Below are positions 19,446 to 29,361 of a stretch of 55,831 nt of DNA, one piece after another. The notes beneath the pieces are model-generated. The model saw only the letters and a list, made by a program, of their open reading frames with translations. It was not told the origin of the DNA and searched no databases. The first letter of the stretch is position 1. Every line of letters starts with the position of its first letter. The DNA is taken from NCBI RefSeq assembly GCF_001424425.1, contig NZ_LMPT01000008.1, forward strand, positions 1-55,831, written 5' to 3'. Source of the DNA: Acidovorax sp. Leaf191. Its GTDB lineage: Bacteria > Pseudomonadota > Gammaproteobacteria > Burkholderiales > Burkholderiaceae_C. The position numbers and the translations under genes were made by a program.

Positions 19446-20465
19446 TCAGGGAATGAGGACCAGCTTGCCCAGCGTGCCACCGCTGTCCAGCAGCTCATGG
19501 GCCTGGCGGGCCTGCGCCAGCGGCAGGCGCATGGCGCGCGGTGCGCGCACCTGGCCGCTGGCCATGAGCGCAATGGCCTGCTCCATGAGACCGCGGCGCT
19601 GCGTGACGTCGGCATCCACCGCGTGAATGGAGAAGGTCCGGATGGCCAGGCTCCTGGCCAGCAGCTTGCGCAGTTCGTCGAACACGTCGGCCGACGGCGG
19701 GCCCGCAAGGATGTTGTACGACACCGCCATGCCCGACGGGGCAAGCGATCGCAGGCAGGCGATGAACAGCGCCGCGCCCACATGGTCGAACGCCAGGTCC
19801 ACGCCCCGGCCGCCGGTGAGCTCCATCACGCGCTGCGGCAAGGCCTGTACATCGCCGTCGACCAGGTCGGTGACGCCGTTCTCCAGGGCAAAGGCCTGCT
19901 TTTGCGGCGTGGACGCGGTACCGATCACCCGCAGCCCGCGCGACCGCGCCACCTGCGACAGCGCCGTGGCCACACCGCCGGCCGCGCCCGGCACGAGGAT
20001 GGCCTGCGCCGGCAGGTTGCCGTTGCTGGCCAGCAGCGCCAGCGCCAGCTGGAAGTTGCCCAGGCTCACTGCGTCGTCGAACGCAATGCTCTGCGGCAGC
20101 ACGAAAGGCACGGCCTCGGCCACGCAGATCGCCTGCACGTAGCAGCCGCCGCGCTGTGGCAGCTCGCGCGCGCTCACCAGCACGCGGTCACCCACGGCCA
20201 GGCGCGCCACGCCCTGGCCCACGGCGTCCACCACGCCTGCCAGCTCATTGCCGGGCACGGCGGGCAGCGGCGGCATCCACTTGTAGGTGCCGTTGCGGAT
20301 CAGCACGTCCGGGCCGCCCGCGCCGATGGCGTGCGCCCGCACGCGCACTTCGCCCGGGCCCGGCCGGGGCTCGGGCAGGTCGACCAGCGACAGGACCTCG
20401 GGCCCGCCGGTGACCTGCAACTGCACGGCCTTCATCGTCGTGTTCGCCATGGTGGTGCCTGCCAT
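19446..20465 (-). CDS. Zinc-independent quinone oxidoreductase / MDR-family NADPH dehydrogenase
   Basis: A 339-aa medium-chain dehydrogenase/reductase. The GroES-like N-terminal half (VQLQVTGGPEVLSLVDLPEPRPGPGEVRVRAHAIGAGGPDVLIRNG) lacks the catalytic-zinc cysteine and histidine set, pointing to the quinone oxidoreductase branch. The Rossmann half carries a glycine-rich LVPGAAGGVATALSQVARSRGLRVIGTAST. NADPH-dependent reduction of a quinone or enone is the family activity. The start is taken at the ATG at 20465, two bases after the upstream gene's stop; ATG 20450 (MANTTMKAVQL) is an alternative that fits the family N-terminus better. The tight spacing marks it as part of the same operon. Confidence 0.82.
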   Translation of the reverse strand: MAGTTMANTTMKAVQLQVTGGPEVLSLVDLPEPRPGPGEVRVRAHAIGAGGPDVLIRNGTYKWMPPLPAVPGNELAGVVDAVGQGVARLAVGDRVLVSARELPQRGGCYVQAICVAEAVPFVLPQSIAFDDAVSLGNFQLALALLASNGNLPAQAILVPGAAGGVATALSQVARSRGLRVIGTASTPQKQAFALENGVTDLVDGDVQALPQRVMELTGGRGVDLAFDHVGAALFIACLRSLAPSGMAVSYNILAGPPSADVFDELRKLLARSLAIRTFSIHAVDADVTQRRGLMEQAIALMASGQVRAPRAMRLPLAQARQAHELLDSGGTLGKLVLIP

Positions 20466-20467
20466 GT

Positions 20468-21046
20468 TCAGCGCTGCCCGTCGTGCACGGAGACTTGCTC
20501 GCGCGTGAGGCCGCCCAGGCGGGAGTGGATCCGGCCACGGTCGGCCATCACCAGCGCGAACAGGATTTCATCGGGGCGCGGCGCGTCCTGGATGCCGACC
20601 TCCGCGCTGGTGTAGTGGCTGCGCACATAGGCGGCGTGGATGTAGTGCAGCGGCACCATCAGCCGGTACCCGGTGGCAGCCACCGCCTTGGCCGAGGGCA
20701 CGATGGCCTTGGGCTCGCCCAGCACCTGGCGCATGGCCCAGCCGCCGGCTTCGTGCCACACCGCCCCGTGTTCCAGCTCGCCATTGACGCCGACGATGGC
20801 GGCCTTGCTGTAGGCCTGCACGTTCTCCTTGCCCAGGGTGTCCACCAGCTCCTGCGCGAGCACGGTGCCCAGGCCGCGCAGCTCGGCCATGAAGGGGAGC
20901 AGGTCGGGCTCGTAGCGGCCGGCGTAGGGGTTGCGGATCACCGCGCAGGCCGACGCCACGCGCAGCGGCGTGTCCGCTGGCGGGCCGCCCTCGTGGTGGA
21001 TGGTCTCGATGGTGAGGCTGCGTTTGCGGATGGCGATCAGTGTCAT
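20468..21046 (-). CDS. AA_synth (DUF1185) family protein
   Basis: A 192-aa protein I recognise as the Pfam 'amino acid synthesis' (AA_synth, formerly DUF1185) family. Characteristic stretches are VASACAVIRNPYAGRYEPDL, LGTVLAQELVDTLGKENVQAYSKAAIVGVNGELEHGAVWHEAGG and DEILFALVMADRGRIHSRLGGLT. No membrane segment or signal is present. The family has no firm biochemical function despite its name. It is usually seen next to binding proteins of the Bug type and catabolic enzymes, as here. The start is the ATG at 21046, 30 bases downstream of the binding-protein stop at 21077. Presence in this operon suggests a role in uptake or degradation of a carboxylated substrate. Confidence 0.75.
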   Translation of the reverse strand: MTLIAIRKRSLTIETIHHEGGPPADTPLRVASACAVIRNPYAGRYEPDLLPFMAELRGLGTVLAQELVDTLGKENVQAYSKAAIVGVNGELEHGAVWHEAGGWAMRQVLGEPKAIVPSAKAVAATGYRLMVPLHYIHAAYVRSHYTSAEVGIQDAPRPDEILFALVMADRGRIHSRLGGLTREQVSVHDGQR

Positions 21047-21076
21047 GCGGACGGTCTTTCAGTGAATGCGTTCAGT

Positions 21077-22048
21077 TCATTGTTTCGGAATCTTGGCATC
21101 GGCCACCACCTGCTGCCATTTCTCGAGCTCGTGGCTGACCATGGCCTTCATTTCTTCGGGGGTGCTGCCGCGCGCCTCGCCGCCCATGTCCTCCAGGCGC
21201 TGGCGCACGGCCGGTGCCTGCAGGGCGCGCAGGGTTTCGGCATGGAGCCGGTCCACCACGGGCCGGGGCGTGCCGGCGGGCGCCATCAGGCCCGCCCACG
21301 AGCGGACGTCGTAGCCCGCCACGCCCTGCTCCACCACGGTGGGGACATGGGCCAGGCCCGGCCAACGCTGGGGCCCGGTGGTCGCAATGGCGCGCAGCTT
21401 GCCCGCCTGGATGTTGGACAGCACCGCCGTGGGCGGCGCGATGATGAAAGGCACGTCCCCCGCCAGCAGGGCGGTGAGGGCCGCTGCGTCGCCCCGGTAG
21501 GGCACATGCAGCAGCTGGACCCGCGCCAGCCTGGCCAGCAGCTCGCCCGCCAGGTGGTGGGTGGAGCCCACCCCCGCCGTGCCGTAGGCCACCGTGCCCG
21601 GTGCCGCCTGGGCGGCGGCCAGCACCTCGCGCAGGCCCTGCACCTTGGAGCTGGCGTTGACGACGATCAGGAACGGGAAGTAGGTGACGGTGGAGACCAT
21701 CTCGAAGTCGGCCACCGACTTGTAGGGCAGCGTGTTGTACAGCGCCCCCGCCACCGCATGGCCGCCGGTGGCCAGCAGCAGGGTGTAGCCGTCCGGCCTG
21801 GCGCGTGCGACGGTGGTGGCGGCGATGGTGCCTCCCGCCCCCGACTGGGCCTCCACCACCACGGGCTGGCCCAGTGCCTTGGACATCTCCATGCCCACGG
21901 CGCGCGCAATCGCATCGGCATTGCCGCCGGGCGCAAAGCCCTGGTAGAGCTTGATGGCGCGTTCGGGATACGCCTGCGCCAGGACCGGCCGTACCGGCCA
22001 GGACAGGGCCGCCGCGCCACAGGCGGCCAGGATGTGTCTTCTGTGCAT
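21077..22048 (-). CDS. Bug/TctC-family tripartite tricarboxylate-type substrate-binding protein
   Basis: A periplasmic solute-binding protein of 323 aa, the standard length for the Bug family that is greatly expanded in Bordetella and Comamonadaceae. The signal peptide MHRRHILAACGAAALSWPVRPVLAQ ends near residue 25. Family signatures are AYPERAIKLYQGFAPGGNADAIARA, LGQPVVVEAQSGAGGTIAA, LAYGTAGVGSTHHL-type motif, and GDVPFIIAPPTAVLSNIQAGKLRAIATTG. Bug proteins bind small carboxylates or aromatic acids. No TctA/TctB membrane subunits are in the window, which is common for Bug orphans. The start is the ATG at 22048. The neighbouring FAH and VOC genes suggest the ligand is an aromatic-derived acid. 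Confidence 0.9.
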   Translation of the reverse strand: MHRRHILAACGAAALSWPVRPVLAQAYPERAIKLYQGFAPGGNADAIARAVGMEMSKALGQPVVVEAQSGAGGTIAATTVARARPDGYTLLLATGGHAVAGALYNTLPYKSVADFEMVSTVTYFPFLIVVNASSKVQGLREVLAAAQAAPGTVAYGTAGVGSTHHLAGELLARLARVQLLHVPYRGDAAALTALLAGDVPFIIAPPTAVLSNIQAGKLRAIATTGPQRWPGLAHVPTVVEQGVAGYDVRSWAGLMAPAGTPRPVVDRLHAETLRALQAPAVRQRLEDMGGEARGSTPEEMKAMVSHELEKWQQVVADAKIPKQ

Positions 22049-22137
22049 GTTGCTTGTCTCCGATGGGCGGCGGCCGCGTGGGACCTGGCTCTGCCCGGGT
22101 GGTGGTATGGATGGACGGGATCGGGTGGCGAGGCGAC

Positions 22138-22998
22138 TCAGGCCTGCGCAACCACCGGGTTGCGCAGCAGGCCGACGGCCTCGATCTCCACCTCCACCAC
22201 GTCGCCGGGCTTCATGAACAGCGGTGGCTTCTTGCTCCAGCCCACGCCCGCAGGCGTGCCGGTGATGATCACGTCGCCAGGCACCAGGGTGAAGATGGTC
22301 GAGGCATAGGCGATGAGGCGCGGGATGGAGAAGATCATGTGGCCCGTGTGGCTGGACTGCACCACAGCCCCGTTCAGCCGAGTCTCCAGCTTGAGCTCGC
22401 GGCCCGGCGCGATCTCATCGGCCGTCACCATCCAGGGGCCGAAGGCGCCGGTGGACTCGAAGTTCTTGCCCGACGCGATCTGCTTGGCGTGGAACTGCCA
22501 CTCGCGCACGCTCGCATCGTTGTAGCAGCTGTAGCCCGCGACGTGGTTCCACGCATCGGCTTCGGCGATGTCCCGCCCCTGCTTGCCGATGACCACGGCC
22601 AGCTCGCCTTCCCAGTCCAGCGATTCCGACACGTGCGGACGCACGATGGGCCCCTGGTGCGGCGTCTGCGAGCGCCACACGCGCAGAAAGATCGGCGGCT
22701 GCTCGGACAGCTCGCGCTGCATGCCCGCGGCCAGCACCTCCTGGTGGTGGTCCATGTAGTTGCGCACTGCGCAAACGATTTTTTCCGGGCGGGGAATCAC
22801 GGGCAGGAAGGCCACGTCGGCCAGCCTGGCGTCGGGCTTGAGACCCGCCACCAGCGCATCGCGCCGCGCGAAGTCGGGGCTGGCGATGAAGTCGGCCAGC
22901 GTCGCATGGCCGGTGCGCGTGGCCAGTTCGGCCACGCCATCGGCGATGACGACACCCCAGGTGTCACGGCCGGCCAGCGAGTAGGACATCAGTTTCAT
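22138..22998 (-). CDS. Fumarylacetoacetate hydrolase-family enzyme
   Basis: A 286-aa cytoplasmic enzyme of the FAH superfamily, which cleaves C-C bonds of, or decarboxylates or isomerises, acylpyruvate-like intermediates of aromatic catabolism. Metal-binding and catalytic blocks are visible: KIVCAVRNYMDHHQEV, PPIFLRV, DWEGELAVVIGKQGRDI, FGPWMVTADEI, and GDVIITGTPAGVGW. The start is the ATG at 22998 (MKLMSYSLAGRDTWGV) with AAGGA 5 bases upstream. It is the first gene of the minus-strand operon running to 18850. An operator-like pair of palindromes lies about 100 bases upstream, matching the one over the start of the neighbouring gntR. The exact substrate is unknown. Confidence 0.9.
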   Translation of the reverse strand: MKLMSYSLAGRDTWGVVIADGVAELATRTGHATLADFIASPDFARRDALVAGLKPDARLADVAFLPVIPRPEKIVCAVRNYMDHHQEVLAAGMQRELSEQPPIFLRVWRSQTPHQGPIVRPHVSESLDWEGELAVVIGKQGRDIAEADAWNHVAGYSCYNDASVREWQFHAKQIASGKNFESTGAFGPWMVTADEIAPGRELKLETRLNGAVVQSSHTGHMIFSIPRLIAYASTIFTLVPGDVIITGTPAGVGWSKKPPLFMKPGDVVEVEIEAVGLLRNPVVAQA

Positions 22999-23095
22999 GG
23001 TTTTCCTTGAGCGTTTGTGAGAGACAGAAAGAGAAGGCGGCCAACGCGGCGTGCCAGACCCATCACCTTGTCCGCGTTTGGTGCGTGAAGTTATT

Positions 23096-23124
23096 TTTAT
23101 GCACAAAATAAAATTAATGCATAG
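23096..23124. promoter_or_regulatory. Candidate GntR operator pair upstream of the FAH operon
   Basis: TTTATGCACAAA (23096-23107) differs by one base from the perfect palindrome TTTATGCATAAA found over the gntR start at 24079-24090. A second core ATGCAT lies at 23117-23122, centred 18 bases away on the same helix side roughly. The sites sit about 100 bases upstream of the FAH gene start. I infer binding by the neighbouring FadR-type repressor. Confidence 0.6.
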
Positions 23125-23263
23125 TGGTTTACACCAAGCACAAAATGGAAAGCAAGGTCAGAAGTGGGTTCCAACGCTGTGGTGGCGAGGTGCGGCGGAT
23201 CGTCTCCGCCAGCCTGGGGGCGCGGCTCGCGCAAGCCAACGCACCATCGGCGGACGGCCAGAA

Positions 23264-23297
23264 ACGACAAAGCCCCGCTGGGGCGGGGCTTTGTCGT
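23264..23297. terminator. Bidirectional intrinsic terminator between the FAH operon promoter and gntR
   Basis: A 15-base perfect inverted repeat, ACGACAAAGCCCCGC at 23264-23278 and its complement at 23283-23297, has loop TGGG. The AAAGCCCCGC...GCGGGGCTTT core is a classic hairpin with A and T tracts, functional on either strand. It lies 68 bases past the gntR stop and so most likely ends gntR transcription before it enters the divergent operator region. The remaining sequence from 22999 to 23364 shows no gene. Confidence 0.85.
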
Positions 23298-23364
23298 CGC
23301 GAGGGCGCTGCACCGGCAGCGCACCCCGCAGGGCGTGGGGAGGGCAGGAAGCCGAGGCTCGGTC

Positions 23365-24087
23365 TCAGGCCCCCTGCTGGTGCTGGACCACCTGGTCGAG
23401 CACCGCCAGCACGTTGCGCTCGGTGCTCAGGATGTGCTCTTCGAGCAGCGCGCAGGCGGTGTCCGCATCGCGCCGCAGGGTGGCGTCCATGAGCTTGCGG
23501 TGCTCGTTGGATTTGCGCCTCGAGGTCTTGCGAAAGCGCGCGGAATAGCGGCGGTAGCGCTCGGCCTGGTCGAACAGGCTGGCGCTCCAGTTGCGCAGGC
23601 GCTCCGACGGGCAGGCGCTGATCAAGGCCCGGTGGTAGGCCGTGTGCAGATCGGTCCAGCCGTCGTCGAGCACCACGGGGCCGTCGCCCAGCCGGGATTC
23701 CACCTTCTCGAGCCGGTGGTAGGCGCCGACTACCGCAGCCTCCCAGGCGTCGTCGCCGTGGTCGATGGATTCGCGCAGGGCCTGCACGTCCAGCATCACG
23801 CGCATGCGGGTGATGTCGGCCAGGTCGGCCGCCGAGATTGCCGCCACCCGAAAGCCGCGCCGCTCGTCCGCACGGATCAGCCCCTCCTGGGCCAGACGGC
23901 TCAGCGCCTCGCGCAGCGGGCTGCTGGAAAAACCGTAGGCCGTCTGCAGCTCGTCGAGCTTGAGCTTGGCGCCCGCACCGTAGGTGCCGCTCAGCACATC
24001 GCGGCGCAGTTGCAGGAAAGCCTGGTCGACCAAGGGCGGCGTGCGCGTGGGTTGTTCTTTTTCATACATGATTTGAATTTTATGCAT
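23365..24087 (-). CDS. GntR-family (FadR/FCD subfamily) transcriptional regulator
   Basis: A 240-aa repressor-type regulator. The N-terminal winged helix (PLVDQAFLQLRRDVLSGTYGAGAKLKLDELQTAYGFSSSPLREALSRLAQEGLI) is followed by an FCD ligand-binding domain (RMRVMLDVQALRESIDHGDDAWEAAV, LHTAYHRALISACPSERL, EHRKLMDATLRRDADTACALLEEHI) with metal-ligand histidines. I place the start at the ATG at 24087 (MHKIQIMYEKE), with AAAGG 9 bases upstream; ATG 24069 is the alternative. A perfect palindrome TTTATGCATAAA overlaps this start codon, which suggests autoregulation. A near-copy stands in front of the FAH operon. Divergent from the FMN reductase gene at 24122. The ligand is probably a pathway intermediate. 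Confidence 0.88.
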   Translation of the reverse strand: MHKIQIMYEKEQPTRTPPLVDQAFLQLRRDVLSGTYGAGAKLKLDELQTAYGFSSSPLREALSRLAQEGLIRADERRGFRVAAISAADLADITRMRVMLDVQALRESIDHGDDAWEAAVVGAYHRLEKVESRLGDGPVVLDDGWTDLHTAYHRALISACPSERLRNWSASLFDQAERYRRYSARFRKTSRRKSNEHRKLMDATLRRDADTACALLEEHILSTERNVLAVLDQVVQHQQGA

Positions 24088-24090
24088 AAA
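24079..24090. promoter_or_regulatory. Candidate GntR operator (TTTATGCATAAA) over the gntR start
   Basis: A perfect 12-base palindrome covering the first codon of gntR and lying 32 bases before the divergent FMN reductase start at 24122. It matches the imperfect copy at 23096-23107. Occupancy would block both gntR translation start/transcription and possibly the divergent gene. Confidence 0.65.
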
Positions 24091-24121
24091 CTCGCGCCTT
24101 TCGAACAAGGAGCAAACCCTA

Positions 24122-24709
24122 GTGACCGCCGCCATCGACACCCCCATTCGCCTGGTCGCCATCTCCGGCAGCATCCGCCGCGCATCGCACTGCACGGCCG
24201 TGCTGCGCAGCCTATCGCCACTGCTGCCGGCCACGGCCACACTGGATCTGGCTGCGCTGGATGACATCCCTCTGTACAACGCCGACCTGGACGGAGACTC
24301 GCCGCCGGCCTCCGTCGCGCAGCTCAAAGCAGCCATCGCGGGTGCCGACGGGCTCGTGATCTGTTCCCCCGAATACAACTACGGCATTCCCGGCGTGCTC
24401 AAGAACGCCATCGATTGGGCCTCGCGCCCGGGCTTCGCCTCGCCGCTCAAGGGCAAGCCGGCGCTGATCATGACGGCATCGCCCGGCACCGCCGGTGGCG
24501 TGCGCGCCCAGGCCCAGATCCGCGACGCCCTGGCTGCCACGCTGGCCCGGCCGCTGGTGCGCCAGCACATCGCCATCGCCGGCGTGGCCTCGCGCATGCA
24601 GGACGGGCGCCTGACCGATGCCCCCACGCTGGATTTCATCCGTGCTGGACTGGCGGACCTGATCGAGGAGATCCGCTGGCTCAGGACTGCCAGGCCGCAG
24701 CAGGCCTGA
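24122..24709 (+). CDS. NADPH-dependent FMN reductase (ChrR/YieF-like flavoprotein)
   Basis: A 195-aa flavodoxin-like reductase. The phosphate-binding loop is LVAISGSIRRASHCTAVLR (residues about 11-29). The FMN-contact block SPEYNYGIPGVLKNAIDWASRP is almost the textbook signature of the chromate/quinone reductase group, and GTAGGVRAQAQIRDAL completes the fold. It catalyses NAD(P)H-dependent reduction of FMN, quinones or chromate. The start is a GTG at 24122 with AAGGAG 9 bases upstream. It is divergent from gntR, sharing the operator region, and may belong to the same regulon as the FAH operon. A role in supplying reduced flavin or protecting against quinones fits the aromatic pathway context. 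Confidence 0.88.
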   Translation: MTAAIDTPIRLVAISGSIRRASHCTAVLRSLSPLLPATATLDLAALDDIPLYNADLDGDSPPASVAQLKAAIAGADGLVICSPEYNYGIPGVLKNAIDWASRPGFASPLKGKPALIMTASPGTAGGVRAQAQIRDALAATLARPLVRQHIAIAGVASRMQDGRLTDAPTLDFIRAGLADLIEEIRWLRTARPQQA

Positions 24710-24815
24710 ACTGAACGTTCGCCGGCGCCGCAGGGGCCGGAGCAGCGGGCGATGGGGTCTGCACGAACCGCGGCAAGAGGGCCTGCCGTTGCCGTGCACA
24801 CAGGGGCGCCCTGGC

Positions 24816-25583
24816 TCAGAGGTAGGTGGAGGCCAGTCCCCCATCCACCGGGACGTTGGCGCCGCTCACCCAGCGCGCCGCGTCGCTGCACAGGAAGGCG
24901 ATCACCGGCGCCACCTCGTCGCTGAAGGCGGGGCGCTTCATGCGGTGCGCGTCCTTCTCCACGCGGTCCTGCCCCAGCATCTGCACGAAGTCGCCCAGGA
25001 TGGGCGTGAACACGGGCCCGGGGGCCACGCAGTTCATGCGCACGCCACGCTCCATGAAGATCTTTTGCGACTGGGTGACGGTCCATACGATCAGCGCCTC
25101 CTTGAAGTACTGGTAGCAGGTCTCCTGGGGCACGGGGTGCGCGGCCAGCCATGCCGCGCCCTCGTCGAAACTGGCCGTGGCACCCAGCGTGCGGTGCTGC
25201 TCCAGCCGCTGCGGCCACTCGGCGCCCAGGATGGAGGCGATGTTGACGATAGAGCCGCCCTCGCCTATGCGCTCCAGCACGCGGTGCGTGAGATGGCGCA
25301 GGCCCAGGTAGTTCACGCGGCCCACCAGTTCGGCGGGTGATGTGCCGGGCACGCCAGCGATGTTGGCCAGCGCATCCACCCGTGCGGGGAGCTGCGCCAC
25401 GGCGGCATCGATGGCGGCCGCATCGCCCAGGTCCACCTGAACGAAGCCGTCCAGCGTGAGCGTGGGTGCATTGCGGTCCACGCCGATCACGCGGGCGCCC
25501 TGCTGGCGGGCGAGCTTGGCGAAGTCTGCGCCAATGCCCGAGCAGCAGCCGGTGACGACGATGGTTTTGTTGTGAAGGGTCAT
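24816..25583 (-). CDS. calA: Coniferyl-alcohol dehydrogenase-like SDR
   Basis: A 255-aa short-chain dehydrogenase/reductase. The cofactor loop is VVTGCCSGIGADF, the catalytic Ser lies in VNIASILGAEW and the YxxxK pair in CYQYFKEAL. The run GAEWPQRL, CYQYFKEALIVW, MNCVAPGPVFTPIL and RWVSGANVPVDGGLAS is what I recall of Pseudomonas CalA, which oxidises coniferyl alcohol to coniferyl aldehyde. The gene symbol rests on that recall. The start is the ATG at 25583 (MTLHNKTIVVTG). It lies 78 bases downstream of an aromatic aldehyde dehydrogenase gene on the same strand, giving an alcohol to aldehyde to acid pair. Expression probably depends on the sigma-54 promoter at 27196-27211. Confidence 0.82.
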   Translation of the reverse strand: MTLHNKTIVVTGCCSGIGADFAKLARQQGARVIGVDRNAPTLTLDGFVQVDLGDAAAIDAAVAQLPARVDALANIAGVPGTSPAELVGRVNYLGLRHLTHRVLERIGEGGSIVNIASILGAEWPQRLEQHRTLGATASFDEGAAWLAAHPVPQETCYQYFKEALIVWTVTQSQKIFMERGVRMNCVAPGPVFTPILGDFVQMLGQDRVEKDAHRMKRPAFSDEVAPVIAFLCSDAARWVSGANVPVDGGLASTYL

Positions 25584-25661
25584 GAGGGTTGTCTCCGGTT
25601 TTTTGGTGTGGGGGCAAGCACAGGCCTCGGTGCGGCCACGCTGCACCAAGGGCTTGCGAGG

Positions 25662-27137
25662 TCAGAACGGGAACGCAGGCGGCGCGTCTTTCACCGTGAT
25701 CCACTGCCACTGCGTGTATTCGTCGATGTCCGCCGGCCCGCCCACGCTGCCGCCGTTGCCACCCACGCCCGGGCCGCCAAACGGGTTGGTGCACTCGTCG
25801 TTCACCGTCTGGTCGTTGATGTGGACCATGCCGGCGCGCAGCCGCTGTCCGATGGCCATAGCGCGACCCACGCTGGGGCTGATGACGGCCGCGGCCAGGC
25901 CGCCCTGGCTGGTGTTGGCCAGTTGCACCGCTTCGTCGTCGGTGCGAAAGGTGACGAGGTTGGCGACCGGACCGAACGGTTCTTCGTCGAACGCGCGGAT
26001 GCCGGGCTCGACGCCCGAAAGCACCGTGGGCTGGTAGTACAGACCGTGGAAGACTCCACCGGCTTCTAGCTTTGCGCCTTGCGCGATGCTGTCCTGGATC
26101 ACGCGGTCGAAACGTTCCAGTTGCTTCGCGTCGATCATCGGCCCCAGGGCCACCTGGCCGCTCGCGCCGTCGCCCACGGGCAGGTGCGTGGCCTTGCCCA
26201 CCAGGCGCTGCAGGATGGCGCCCGCGATCGACTCGTGCACCAGGATGCGGTTGGCCGCCATGCAGATCTGCCCTTGGTGGAACCATGCGCCGAAAGCAGC
26301 GGCGCTGGCGGCGGCGTCCGGGTCGGCATCTTCCAGGATGATGAGGTTGTTGGCCCCGCCCAGCTCCAGCGACACCTTCTTGAGGTGCTGCCCCGCCAGC
26401 GCACCGATGCGCCGGCCCACGGCGGGCGAGCCGGTGAAGGCGATCATGGGCACGCGTTCGTCCACCACCAGCGCCTCGCCGGCCTCGGCATCGCCGGGCA
26501 GCACCTGCAGCAGCCCCTGGGGCAAGCCGGCCTCTTCGAACACGCGGGCCATGATGAAGCCACCGCTGGCCGGCGTGCGCGTGTCGGGCTTGAGCACCAC
26601 CGCATTGCCCAGCGCCAGCGCCGGAGCCACCGAACGCAGGCCCAGGATGAGCGGAAAGTTGAAGGGCGAGATCACGCCCACCACGCCGTGCGGCACGCGC
26701 CGGGCGATGGACAGGCGCCCCGGCGCGCTGGGCAGTACCTGGCCCTGGGCCTGCAGGGGCAAGCCGGCGGCCAGGTGGCACAGGGTGATGGCCTCGCGCA
26801 CCTCGTGCTGGCCCTTGGCCAGGATGCCGCCGGTCTCGCGGGCGATGGCCAGCGCCAGCTCGCCGAAGTGCTGCTCGAAGACCTGGGCCGCACGGTGGAA
26901 CACCGCGGCGCGCTCACGCGGGCCGAGGGCCGCCCATGCGGGCTGCGCCTGCTGCGCGCGCCCGATGGCCGCCTGCATGTCCTGCGCGCTGGCAATGCCC
27001 ACGCTGCTGAGCACCTGTCCTGTGGCGGGCTCGGCCACATCGCGCGACGCGTTCAGCGCCGTGGCCCATCCCCCATCGAAGGCCTTGCCCGCCCACAGGC
27101 GGTTGTCCAGCAGGCCCGGTTTTTCTGAAACACCCAT
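25662..27137 (-). CDS. Aromatic aldehyde dehydrogenase (benzaldehyde/vanillin dehydrogenase-like)
   Basis: A 491-aa NAD(P)-dependent aldehyde dehydrogenase. Active-site features are complete: GVISPFNFPLILGLRSVAPALALGNAVVLKPD, the catalytic Glu in SLELGGANN, and the nucleophile Cys in FHQGQICMAANR. A distal Glu lies in DEEPFGPVANLV. The overall pattern is closest to XylC-type benzaldehyde and vanillin dehydrogenases. The start is the ATG at 27137 with AAGGAG 7 bases upstream. Together with the CalA-like SDR it would convert an aromatic or phenylpropenoid alcohol to its acid. A -24/-12 promoter lies about 60 bases upstream, and the divergent gene is a sigma-54 activator. Confidence 0.92.
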   Translation of the reverse strand: MGVSEKPGLLDNRLWAGKAFDGGWATALNASRDVAEPATGQVLSSVGIASAQDMQAAIGRAQQAQPAWAALGPRERAAVFHRAAQVFEQHFGELALAIARETGGILAKGQHEVREAITLCHLAAGLPLQAQGQVLPSAPGRLSIARRVPHGVVGVISPFNFPLILGLRSVAPALALGNAVVLKPDTRTPASGGFIMARVFEEAGLPQGLLQVLPGDAEAGEALVVDERVPMIAFTGSPAVGRRIGALAGQHLKKVSLELGGANNLIILEDADPDAAASAAAFGAWFHQGQICMAANRILVHESIAGAILQRLVGKATHLPVGDGASGQVALGPMIDAKQLERFDRVIQDSIAQGAKLEAGGVFHGLYYQPTVLSGVEPGIRAFDEEPFGPVANLVTFRTDDEAVQLANTSQGGLAAAVISPSVGRAMAIGQRLRAGMVHINDQTVNDECTNPFGGPGVGGNGGSVGGPADIDEYTQWQWITVKDAPPAFPF

Positions 27138-27195
27138 TGCATTGCTCCTTGGTACATGGCATTGGCCGCAACGGCGCGGCACTGGCCTTGCGGTT

Positions 27196-27211
27196 TGCAA
27201 CGGGCGTACCC
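27196..27211 (-). promoter_or_regulatory. Sigma-54 (-24/-12) promoter of the aldehyde dehydrogenase operon
   Basis: On the minus strand the sequence reads GGGTACGCCCGTTGCA, compared with the consensus TGGCACGNNNNTTGCW. The invariant GG and GC are present with exactly 10 bases between them, and TTGCA is perfect. The expected transcription start is near 27186, giving a leader of about 50 bases before the ATG at 27137. The activator needed for such a promoter is encoded divergently. Confidence 0.75.
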
Positions 27212-27361
27212 GACATGTCCGCCAAGGCGGCCGCCAGGGCCTGCCGCCCGGGTTCCGTGAGAGGGGCGGCTACGGACTTTCCCTAGGGCTGAAATACGGT
27301 GGCAGTAGTGCCCTGAGGCCCTTAAATAGTTACCATCAATAATCAAAAGAGCCAGTGCAGA

Positions 27362-27377
27362 TTGCTCAAATGATCAA
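27362..27377. promoter_or_regulatory. XylR/DmpR-type upstream activating sequence
   Basis: TTGCTCAAATGATCAA is a near-perfect inverted repeat that matches the TTGATCAATTGATCAA-type sites I recall for XylR/DmpR regulators. It lies about 160 bases upstream of the -24/-12 element, the usual distance, and just before the activator's own start at 27393, which suggests autoregulation as well. A weaker half-match (ATCAATAATCAA) sits near 27335-27346, about three helical turns away. Confidence 0.65.
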
Positions 27378-27392
27378 TTTTTGGTGAACTCC

Positions 27393-29318
<1,926 letters not shown>

Positions 29319-29361
29319 GGCCAGGGCGACGGGCGAACAAGCCCGACATCCCTGCAACGCA

